Positions 57,814 to 64,000 of a stretch of 64,000 bases of DNA are shown in pieces. Origin of the DNA: Anaerosacchariphilus hominis. Lineage in GTDB: Bacteria > Bacillota > Clostridia > Lachnospirales > Lachnospiraceae. Positions within the stretch are counted from its first letter, which is position 1. Every line of letters starts with the position of its first letter. The position numbers and the translations under genes were made by a program. Location: the NCBI RefSeq assembly GCF_014290175.1, contig NZ_JACOOR010000003.1:394436-458435 (forward strand), given 5' to 3'. The notes under the pieces were generated by a model. That model did no database searches, was not told the origin of the DNA, and was given only the letters and a program-made list of their open reading frames with translations.

Positions 57814-60206
57814 GCCGACACCTCGCCGGGCTTGGTCGTCATTACGCGGTAGAGTTCCGTATCTTTCGGGAAACGGTCAATAAAGGGCAAAATCACGTTG
57901 CCATAGAAGATAAGTCCCTCGCCCGCTTCGGAATGGGTTACATAGGTCATTTGCTGCTGCGAAATGTTAAGCTGCTTGGCAAGGATTTCCCGGTCGCCCT
58001 GGGCTTGGTTGAGCATATAGACAAAATCGCTGTTTTCAAAAACGTTTGAAACTTCTCTGCTCGTCAAAAGGTCTTTGACGTTCTGCGTGATACCTGTCGG
58101 AATACCGCCCCACTTGCGAAAACGCTTCCAAATCTCGACGGAATAGGCGGCGGTCTGTTCCTCTTTCAAGAGCAAATGAAACTCGTCGATGTAATACCGC
58201 GTCGCCTTGCCCTCGCTGCGGTTTACCGTTACTCTGTTCCATACTTGGTCTTGGACGATAAGCATACCGACTTTTTTAAGCTGCGTACCGAGTTCCTTAA
58301 TATCAAAGCAGACAAGGCGATTATGAATGTCAACGTTTGTCCTGTGGTTAAAAATGTTCAAGCTGCCGTTTACATAGAGTTCCAATGCCGCCGCGATACG
58401 CTGCGCTTCCTTTTCCGGCTGCTTCTTGATTTCGTCGTAGAGGTCGCCCAAAATCGGCATATTTTCAGGCTTCGGGTCGGCAAGGTAGTTGCGGTACACG
58501 CTGATAACAGCGCGGTCAATCAAGGTCTTTTCAACAGCTTCCAGCCCGTTTTTACCGCCCATAATCAACTCACAAAAGGAAAGGATAAAATCGCTCTTTA
58601 AGGCTATGGGCGTGTCGCCCTCGCTGTAATTGAGGTTAATATCCATAGGGTTAATGTACTGCGTGCTGTTCTGCGAAACCTTGATAACCTGTCCTTTCAA
58701 ACGTCCGACAAGGGGGTAATATTCGGCTTCGGGGTCGCAAATGATAATATCATCTGCCGTAATAAGAAAAGCGTTTGTGATTTCGCGTTTTGCAGAAAAA
58801 CTTTTGCCGCTGCCCGGTGTGCCGAGTATCAAGCCGTTGGGGTTTTTCAGCTTCTTTCGGTCGCACAAAATCATGTTGTTGGAAAGGGCGTTTAAGCCGT
58901 AATACAATGCTTCGCCGCTTTGGAACAGCTCTTGCACCGTAAAGGGAACGAAAACGGCGGTGCTGCTGGTCGTCAAGCCGCGCTGGATATGGATAAGGTT
59001 TTCCCCCAACGGGATAGAGGACATAAGCCCCTGTTCCTGCCGGTAGTCAAGGCGGGTCAAAATGCAGTTGTATTTCTGTGCGATTGCCGCCGCCCCAAAT
59101 ACTTCGTTATCCAATTTCTGCTTGGTATCTGCAAGGTTTAAGACAAGCAGCGTGAGCAGAAACATTCTTTCGTTGCGGCTCTGCAAATCGCGGAGTAGGT
59201 TTTTTGCTTCCCCGCCGTAGGTGGCAAGGTCGGACGGAATAATATCCATGTCATAACCGCTGCGGATTGCTTTCTTTTGTTCTTCAATCTTCATGCGGTC
59301 AAGGTCGGTGATCTTGCGCTTAATCGTCTTGATTGCTTCGTTGTGGTCGATACTCTGAATGTGCAGATTGACGATAATCCCGTTTTCCGCGTCCATGAAG
59401 TCGGCAAGCATACGGTCGGAGAGTTCCGGCGCGACGATCTGCAAAAAGGAAACCGCACCAAACTTGCCGCCCATTTGAAACATTCGCCCGTCGCCAAATC
59501 GGAAAGAGGACGGGGCGATAAAGTCCTTGACGGAAAGCCCGCTTGCGGGTAGCCATTCCCACGCAAAGTTAAAGCGTTCCCCGTCCGGGTGAAAAATCCC
59601 ATGCAGCACTTCAAGACGCTGTTTCCCGTCCAATACCCGCGCCGCCGCGCCGATCACCTTAAAATGGTTGAGGGTGTCCGTTTCAATGCGGGCAAGACGC
59701 GCCCGCGCCGATCTAATGTCCTTTGCTTCAACGGTAAAGGTGAGAAACTTGGTTTTGATAAGCCCGTTGTTTCCGCGTTCAAGCTGCGTCCTAAGCATTT
59801 CGGTGTATTCTGCTCTGATACTGTCGAAGTCGTCATTCTGCGGTGCAATCGTGATACTGTTCTTAAAATCGTCCTTGTTCGCATGGCGGCTGATTAGGGA
59901 AAGCTGCACGCTGATAGAAGCGTCGAACGAGTTATACATATCGCAAAGGGCTTCAAAAATGGCGGTTTTGTCGTCCGGCTGCGCAAGCTGATAATTTATA
60001 TCCTCAAACTCAATGCACTTGGAATACCGCCCGTTTGCAAGGCGGCAAATCCCGTCCTTATACATTCGCTCAAACGGTATGCTGTCCTGCGCCGTATGGG
60101 GCTTCCCGTCGCCCTTTGCCTGTCGGATAAGGGTATCTATCTGTTTTCTTTCCTGTCGGGAAAGTTTACGCTTTTCGTTTTGGGTGTTTTTCTTTTCCTT
60201 TGACAA
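57810..60206 (-). CDS. VirB4/TraE-type conjugation ATPase
   Basis: A 798-residue ATPase. The TTG at 60206 is taken as start because GGAGG lies about 10 nt upstream. Walker A is LGTPGSGKSFSAK near residue 455, Walker B is TRYYIDEFHLLL near 680, and the VirB4 C-terminal GGIPTGITQNVKDLL motif follows. It powers assembly of the type IV secretion channel. It overlaps the PrgI gene by 41 nt and the methylase gene by 4 nt. Confidence 0.95.
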   Translation of the reverse strand: MSKEKKNTQNEKRKLSRQERKQIDTLIRQAKGDGKPHTAQDSIPFERMYKDGICRLANGRYSKCIEFEDINYQLAQPDDKTAIFEALCDMYNSFDASISVQLSLISRHANKDDFKNSITIAPQNDDFDSIRAEYTEMLRTQLERGNNGLIKTKFLTFTVEAKDIRSARARLARIETDTLNHFKVIGAAARVLDGKQRLEVLHGIFHPDGERFNFAWEWLPASGLSVKDFIAPSSFRFGDGRMFQMGGKFGAVSFLQIVAPELSDRMLADFMDAENGIIVNLHIQSIDHNEAIKTIKRKITDLDRMKIEEQKKAIRSGYDMDIIPSDLATYGGEAKNLLRDLQSRNERMFLLTLLVLNLADTKQKLDNEVFGAAAIAQKYNCILTRLDYRQEQGLMSSIPLGENLIHIQRGLTTSSTAVFVPFTVQELFQSGEALYYGLNALSNNMILCDRKKLKNPNGLILGTPGSGKSFSAKREITNAFLITADDIIICDPEAEYYPLVGRLKGQVIKVSQNSTQYINPMDINLNYSEGDTPIALKSDFILSFCELIMGGKNGLEAVEKTLIDRAVISVYRNYLADPKPENMPILGDLYDEIKKQPEKEAQRIAAALELYVNGSLNIFNHRTNVDIHNRLVCFDIKELGTQLKKVGMLIVQDQVWNRVTVNRSEGKATRYYIDEFHLLLKEEQTAAYSVEIWKRFRKWGGIPTGITQNVKDLLTSREVSNVFENSDFVYMLNQAQGDREILAKQLNISQQQMTYVTHSEAGEGLIFYGNVILPFIDRFPKDTELYRVMTTKPGEVSA

Positions 60207-60558
60207 TCGCCCGTACCTCCTTATCTAATTGCTCTTGCCGCGCAAGGGCGGCATAAAAATTGTTGGTCTGATAAGGTCGCTCTTTGGGGCGAAGAAACTT
60301 CACTTCCACAAATTGCCGAATAATCACTTCCAGCGGTTGCCCGTTTTTCTCGTACATGGCAAGCAAAAACATAGGCAGCATGGCAAGCACCATGCACAAT
60401 GCCGCTGCGCTCGTTCCAACGCTGCCTTTTACCAAAAAGAACAGCGGCAGTCCGATTGCCACCGCCGCGCTGAAACAAATTAGCTGTCGTTTCGTAAGGT
60501 TGAACATTACCTTGCTTTTGATTTTTGTTAAGTCCTTTGGGACGGTTACATACGCCAT
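60166..60558 (-). CDS. PrgI family protein
   Basis: A 130-residue membrane protein; the start at 60558 (MAYVTVPKDLTKIKSKVMFNLTKRQLICF) fits the PrgI/DUF5317-like start, with AGGAGG upstream. Two hydrophobic helices lie at about 27-45 and 50-70. A cytoplasmic Pro-containing tail (FLRPKERPYQTNNFY) ends in Lys/Arg. It corresponds to VirB3-like subunits that pair with VirB4, whose gene it overlaps. Confidence 0.9.
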   Translation of the reverse strand: MAYVTVPKDLTKIKSKVMFNLTKRQLICFSAAVAIGLPLFFLVKGSVGTSAAALCMVLAMLPMFLLAMYEKNGQPLEVIIRQFVEVKFLRPKERPYQTNNFYAALARQEQLDKEVRAIVKGKEKHPKRKA

Positions 60559-60559
60559 T

Positions 60560-61456
60560 TCATACCTCCTTTCTGCCCGGAATGTAATCTTCAAAGCGGG
60601 GAACAGCATAGAAAAGCCGCTTGTTGTTTACCCATCGTTGCAAATGGCGGGTAACAGGCGGGGCGGTTGGACGCTCGTAAATCATCACATACGGGTCAAA
60701 GCCCATAGCCCGCAAGGTGTTCACGCGGTATAAATCCTGTTCGTGAGTGCTGCCGTAGTTGGTAAGAACATACACGCGCCGCTGGCGGCTGCTTTTAATG
60801 GCTGTCAAATCCAAAAAACGTTGGAAATACCCGGTCAAGTCCTCGTCGGGATTATCCCATGCAAAATGTACCGCTTTTATCCGTACCCGATTTAACAGGC
60901 TGACATTATCCCTGTTCACAAGGCGAATATCCAGCCCTTGCGAAAAATCCACCCATGCGCGGCTTCGTATAAGCTGCTCAATGAGATTTTCATGGTCGGG
61001 ACAGGCAAGCAGATTAGCGTCCATGATTTTTATTTCCGGCTGCCATTTCCAAAACTCGGACAAATCCGCAACCTTAACGCTTTTGCGCCCCTCTTTACCG
61101 CTGACAATGCAAAACCCGCAATTTCTCGGACAACCCCGGCTTAAAAAGCCGTAGGCAATCCCGAAAAACTGCGGGTAGATAGAATAATCCGGGTAACTGT
61201 GTTCCACTTCCGGCGGCAAGCGGTTTTTCGTGTCGTAGCCCGTACCGCCGAAAATAACCTGTTCCGCGTTGGTAACGGTTATCGTGTCTTTGGAATAGGT
61301 GTCCGTAAAGACGCGGCTTTTATATACAAGGTCGTACCGCCCCTTTGCGTTCCACCATTCCACCGTATGCCCCTTTGCTTTATGATACGCGGATAGCTTC
61401 ATCAAGCAGAGGTTGGGGAAATTATGGCTGTCAACGTCGATTAAGCCGATTTTCAA
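60560..61456 (-). CDS. Radical SAM protein inside the transfer operon
   Basis: A 298-residue protein. The TTG at 61456 gives MKIGLIDVDSHNFPNLCLMKLSAYHK, the expected start, with AAGGGGG 10 nt upstream. That segment has a B12-binding-like pattern (IDVD-HNFPN-LMKLSAYH). The radical SAM motif is FLSRGCPRNCGFCIVSGKEG (Cys near 114, 118, 121). ILDAN-like and IRLVNRDNVSLLN segments follow. The substrate is unknown; modification of DNA, RNA or a peptide is possible. It lies between PrgI and VirB6 with 1-nt and 16-nt gaps, so is in the operon. Confidence 0.85.
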   Translation of the reverse strand: MKIGLIDVDSHNFPNLCLMKLSAYHKAKGHTVEWWNAKGRYDLVYKSRVFTDTYSKDTITVTNAEQVIFGGTGYDTKNRLPPEVEHSYPDYSIYPQFFGIAYGFLSRGCPRNCGFCIVSGKEGRKSVKVADLSEFWKWQPEIKIMDANLLACPDHENLIEQLIRSRAWVDFSQGLDIRLVNRDNVSLLNRVRIKAVHFAWDNPDEDLTGYFQRFLDLTAIKSSRQRRVYVLTNYGSTHEQDLYRVNTLRAMGFDPYVMIYERPTAPPVTRHLQRWVNNKRLFYAVPRFEDYIPGRKEV

Positions 61457-61472
61457 ATCATAACTCACCCCC

Positions 61473-62336
61473 TTAATGTGCCGAAAAGACGCTCTTTGCA
61501 AGGCTCCCCGTTTTGAAAAGGGTAAAGCACAAGAGGACGGTATAGCCCATGCAAGCCCAGATCGCGCCGGAAATGTCGTCGGTTGCTGCGATTGTCTGTA
61601 TCAAGACCGCATAAATGCCCACGCACACCAAAATCAAAAACGCCTGAAAACCAAGCGCAAGCAAAGATTTTAAGTAATTCTGTCCCATGCTGCCCCATTC
61701 GTGATTTACCATTGTTGCCATAGGGATAGGGGCAACGCTCGTTACAAGATATATTTCAATCATGCGCCCATACACCACAAGCATAATGCAGATTGACAGG
61801 GCTTTCATGGTAAGCCCTACAAAGAGGGATTGAAACCATAACCCCAAAAGACCGCCCACGCTCATAGCGTCGAGTTTTGCTTCAATGTCGGTAATGACGG
61901 TGGTAACGTCTATGCTTGTATCGGATATGATAACCCCCGCGCTCTGATTGACGACGCTCTGCGTAACGTCGAAAACTCCCATGACGATGTTCCAAGTGTT
62001 TGTTACCAGCAGCACCGCAACAAAGGTCTTAAAAATCCATTTGAAGAAAATCCAAGTGTCGAGATCGTGCAGATTGTTTTTTTCAATTACAATCTGGATT
62101 AGTTCGTAGCACATGACAAAGGTAATGATAACGCCCGCAATCGGTACAATGACATTTTCCGAAAGGCTGCGTATCATGTTGAATATGCCCGCGTTCCACC
62201 CGGCGGGGGTCGTGCCGACTTGCGTTGCGATTTCTCCAACCTCTGTATTTACGCTGTCAAACAAGCCGGAGAGGTTCGATAAAATCCCGTCTGTCAAAAT
62301 GCCACGAAACCAATCTTCAATCATCTGCCATATCAA
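61473..62336 (-). CDS. VirB6/TrbL-like conjugal transfer membrane protein (CD1112 type)
   Basis: A 287-residue polytopic protein starting at TTG 62336 (GGAGGG 8 nt upstream) or ATG 62324. About six hydrophobic helices are visible, including VIVPIAGVIITFVMCYELIQIVIE (about 60-83), FVAVLLVTNTWNIVMGVF and FQAFLILVCVGIYAVLIQ. The NHEWGSMGQNYLKSLLALGFQ loop is conserved. It forms part of the inner-membrane channel of the type IV system. The Maff-2 fragment lies 70 nt upstream. Confidence 0.92.
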   Translation of the reverse strand: MIWQMIEDWFRGILTDGILSNLSGLFDSVNTEVGEIATQVGTTPAGWNAGIFNMIRSLSENVIVPIAGVIITFVMCYELIQIVIEKNNLHDLDTWIFFKWIFKTFVAVLLVTNTWNIVMGVFDVTQSVVNQSAGVIISDTSIDVTTVITDIEAKLDAMSVGGLLGLWFQSLFVGLTMKALSICIMLVVYGRMIEIYLVTSVAPIPMATMVNHEWGSMGQNYLKSLLALGFQAFLILVCVGIYAVLIQTIAATDDISGAIWACMGYTVLLCFTLFKTGSLAKSVFSAH

Positions 62337-62406
62337 AAGTTAATCCCTCCTTTCCCGCGCCCTCCCGTTTCCGAGAGGGCGCGGCGGGTGGTATTTGTTT
62401 TAGGCA

Positions 62407-62497
62407 TTATCCAAAAAGTTTGGAAAGAAGCGGAACAAGGGTGCCGCCGATCAAAGCGACGCCGCCGCCCGCCATGAGCTGTTTTATCCCCAATTAG
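62407..62497 (-). pseudogene. 3' end of the Maff-2 gene, interrupted by a second element
   Basis: The minus-strand frame GIKQLMAGGGVALIGGTLVP, then LLSKLFG-stop, is the C-terminus of Maff-2 (CD1113 type), a small membrane protein of these conjugation operons. Upstream of GIKQ the frame is lost at CCCCAATTAGG. The N-terminal half should lie beyond the nested element, outside the window. Loss may hamper conjugation of the host element. Confidence 0.85.
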
Positions 62498-62531
62498 GTG
62501 TAAAAACTCTGCTCGATGGCGGGCGGCGGCG
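62458..62531. other. Palindromic junction (att site) of the nested element
   Basis: ATGGCGGGCGGCGGCGT is read on the minus strand at 62458-62474 (in Maff-2) and again on the plus strand at 62515-62531 (in the nested element), with flanking GAGCTC/GCTCG. The centre near 62495 marks the likely crossover. Such symmetry fits half-sites bound by a serine recombinase dimer. Confidence 0.55.
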
Positions 62532-64000
62532 TACAAAAAATCTATATGGTGTTGTTAAGAGAACCGTCCCGGCGGGACAGGTCAGGCAGTGACCTGTTCC
62601 ACCTCCGGGATGGGTTTGAGATTAAAATGAATTTCGATAGAAATGTGTCTTGTTTTATCTTCGTCAATGCGCTCATGCACGACGATTTCTTTGATTAAGC
62701 GGTTGAGGGTGGCTGCGTCCAGCTCTGTGATGTTGGCGTATTCCTGAATGGCTTCCACCCATTGTTTTGCGTCATTGGCAAGCTGGACTTCATCGGACAG
62801 CCGCTTCCTGCCCTCGGACACTTTTGTTTTAAGCTCCGTCTGCTCGGTCTGTGTCTTTTCCAGCATGGTGTTGAAATTCTGCTCACTGATACGCCCTGCA
62901 ATCATATCCTCATAAAGCCGCATGACCATTTTGTCCAGAACCTCAATCCGTTCCTCGTCCCTTGTAAGGGAGCGTTCCATTGCTTCCCGCTGTTCCCGTT
63001 GCTCTGCTTCACAGGTATTGGTCAGGCGGTCGGCAACCGCTTCCCCGTCCATCAGGGCAGCTCTGGCACATTCCCGGATTTTCCGCAGCACATGGCTGTA
63101 AAGGGTGTCATAATCAATCCGGTGCTGGGTGCAGTGGTTCTTTCCAAAGGCGTTGTAGGTCTTGCAGGAATAAATCCGCTGGGGATGTTTTGCGTTTGTG
63201 TAGCGTACCGTCAGCGACTTCCCACACTCGCCGCATTTTAGCAGCCCTGCAAACAGGCTGATTTCATTGGTCTGCCCCGGACGCTGGCGGGATTTCAGCT
63301 TGTTCTGCACAATGTCAAAGCTCATGCGGTCAATCAGCGGTTCATGCTGTCCCTCCACCACAATCCAGTCCTCCGGCTTCTTTTCCCCAATCGTGCCGAT
63401 TTTGAAGCGGTAGTCCTTTTTCTGGGAAGCAATCGCCCCGGTGTAGACGGGATTCATCAAAAGATCTTTGATAACGGAGAAGTCCCACATATACCGCCCG
63501 TTTTCCGGGTCTTTCTTTTCCCATTTGGTGCGGGTATTGCGAAGCCCCCGTTCCCGGTTCCACCATGTGGGGCAGGGGATTTTTTCTTCCTCCAGCCGTC
63601 TGCGGATATAGTTCGGACCATGACCGTTTAAGGCATACCCGAAAATCAGCCGCACAATCGGGGCGGTTTCCTCGTCAATGAGCAGATGGTTTTTGTCCTC
63701 CGGGTCTTTCCGATACCCAAAGGGGGCAAGACACCCGGTAAACTGTCCTTTCTGCGCTTTCAGAAGATATGAGGAATGGACTTTCTTGGAAATATCCTTG
63801 CTGTACATCTCATTCAGGATATTTTTGAACGGGGCAATGTCATTGTTATCCCGAAGGGTGTCGATACCGTCATTCATGGCGATATAGCGGACACCGTTTC
63901 TTGGGAAAAAGTCCTCAATCAAATGCCCGGTTTGCAGATAGTTACGCCCCAGTCGGCTGAGGTCTTTCGTGATGACAAGGTTGATTTGCCTGCGCTCAAT
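62495..64000. mobile_element. Nested serine-recombinase element (left end only)
   Basis: It starts inside Maff-2 and carries a serine recombinase gene whose 3' end is 85 bp from the junction. The rest is outside the window. The recombinase differs from the one at 40271, so this is a separate insertion. Confidence 0.8.
62582..64000 (-). CDS. Large serine recombinase (N-terminus beyond the window)
   Basis: At least 472 residues are visible; the N-terminal catalytic Ser region lies beyond the right edge. The visible part starts ERRQINLVITKDLSRLGRNYLQTGHLIEDFF, part of the catalytic domain. The recombinase domain (KAQKGQFTGCLAPFGYRKDP), the zinc ribbon FAGLLKCGECGKSLTVRY, and a coiled coil (REQREAMERSLTRDEERIEVLDKM) follow. 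It should integrate the nested element and is placed at the usual end position. Confidence 0.93.
   Translation of the reverse strand: MERRQINLVITKDLSRLGRNYLQTGHLIEDFFPRNGVRYIAMNDGIDTLRDNNDIAPFKNILNEMYSKDISKKVHSSYLLKAQKGQFTGCLAPFGYRKDPEDKNHLLIDEETAPIVRLIFGYALNGHGPNYIRRRLEEEKIPCPTWWNRERGLRNTRTKWEKKDPENGRYMWDFSVIKDLLMNPVYTGAIASQKKDYRFKIGTIGEKKPEDWIVVEGQHEPLIDRMSFDIVQNKLKSRQRPGQTNEISLFAGLLKCGECGKSLTVRYTNAKHPQRIYSCKTYNAFGKNHCTQHRIDYDTLYSHVLRKIRECARAALMDGEAVADRLTNTCEAEQREQREAMERSLTRDEERIEVLDKMVMRLYEDMIAGRISEQNFNTMLEKTQTEQTELKTKVSEGRKRLSDEVQLANDAKQWVEAIQEYANITELDAATLNRLIKEIVVHERIDEDKTRHISIEIHFNLKPIPEVEQVTA

Larger units (their letters stand above)
40262..64000. mobile_element. Tn1549/CTn-like conjugative element with serine recombinase (incomplete)
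   Basis: From the junction in the methyltransferase gene (within 40262-40271) to the right edge. The order is serine recombinase, TnpW, HTH, sigma factor, cargo with attenuator, XRE regulator, MobC, relaxase, TTRAP, antirestriction protein, Cys-rich VLP, TopB, DUF4366, DUF4315, NlpC/P60, DNA methylase, VirB4, PrgI, radical SAM, VirB6, Maff-2. This order is that of the Clostridioides CD1107-CD1113 type module. VirD4 and further genes are expected past Maff-2 but a nested element intervenes. Confidence 0.9.

Noticed and set aside
1..64000. CRISPR arrays, rRNA and tRNA genes
   Set aside because: No regularly spaced repeats with unique spacers and no tRNA- or rRNA-like sequence were seen on reading both strands; tandem repeats at 11107 have no spacers.

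Overview
The window looks like chromosomal DNA of a gut-type Lachnospiraceae (Clostridia, Bacillota). The evidence is strong GGAGG ribosome binding sites, near-consensus sigma-A promoters, a galactose Mgl transporter beside a divergent galactokinase, and dense mobile DNA of kinds typical of human-gut Clostridia (a Tn1549/CTn-like conjugative transposon with PrgI, VirB4, VirB6, TopB, DUF4366 and DUF4315 proteins). The genus cannot be fixed from this sequence. No rRNA, tRNA or CRISPR array was seen.

Layout. 1-5.8 kb: housekeeping genes (DUF1540, YitT, xanthine phosphoribosyltransferase, a degenerate sirtuin, malic enzyme, an RsmF-type rRNA methyltransferase). 5.8-13.7 kb: an integrated element bounded by a 22-bp direct repeat. 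It carries a tyrosine integrase, an excisionase, a Rep of the CRESS-DNA type (HUH endonuclease plus SF3 helicase), an FtsK/HerA-like ATPase, small regulators and two cargo genes. A stem-loop with the nonanucleotide TAGTATTAC in its loop lies just upstream of rep. That is the layout of a circovirus/geminivirus-type rolling-circle origin, and it is the most striking find here. The element sits in the 3' end of an RlmI-like gene, regenerates its C-terminus, and separates it from rsmF, which originally began 2 nt after the rlmI stop. 13.7-24.5 kb: rlmI, nth, an aldo/keto reductase, an odd multi-hairpin repeat, mglBAC and galK, then a truncated DUF4143 ATPase. 24.6-31.8 kb: GH25 lysozyme, an M56 sensor protease fused to RCC1-like repeats, a BlaI-type repressor, and remnants. 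32-40 kb: a lone Tn916-type integrase, gene fragments, a peroxide-defence cluster (YaaA, Bcp, a rubredoxin with a stop at codon 2), peptidase E, hemerythrin, and a RelBE-type pair.

40.3 kb to the right edge: a large conjugative element inserted into a cytosine-C5 DNA methyltransferase gene, of which only the C-terminal half is visible. It has a serine recombinase at the end, TnpW, an HTH protein and a sigma factor. Next comes a cargo slot holding an RlmN/Cfr-family radical SAM rRNA methyltransferase behind a Cys-rich KTR gene and a tet(M)-like attenuation leader. The mobilization module (MobC, relaxase, two inverted oriT-like repeats) follows, then the transfer operon (ArdA/ArdC-like antirestriction protein, TopB, NlpC/P60 peptidase, DNA methylase, VirB4, PrgI, radical SAM protein, VirB6). 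A second serine-recombinase element has inserted into the Maff-2 gene at about 62.5 kb and runs off the right edge.

How the parts relate. MglBAC imports galactose, which GalK phosphorylates. The BlaI-like repressor, M56 protease and lysozyme appear to form a cell-envelope signalling unit. The YaaA/Bcp/rubredoxin/hemerythrin genes fit oxygen and peroxide handling in an anaerobe. In the large element, antirestriction, DNA methylation and conjugation genes serve transfer, and the methyltransferase cargo probably responds to ribosome-targeting drugs; that last point is inference.
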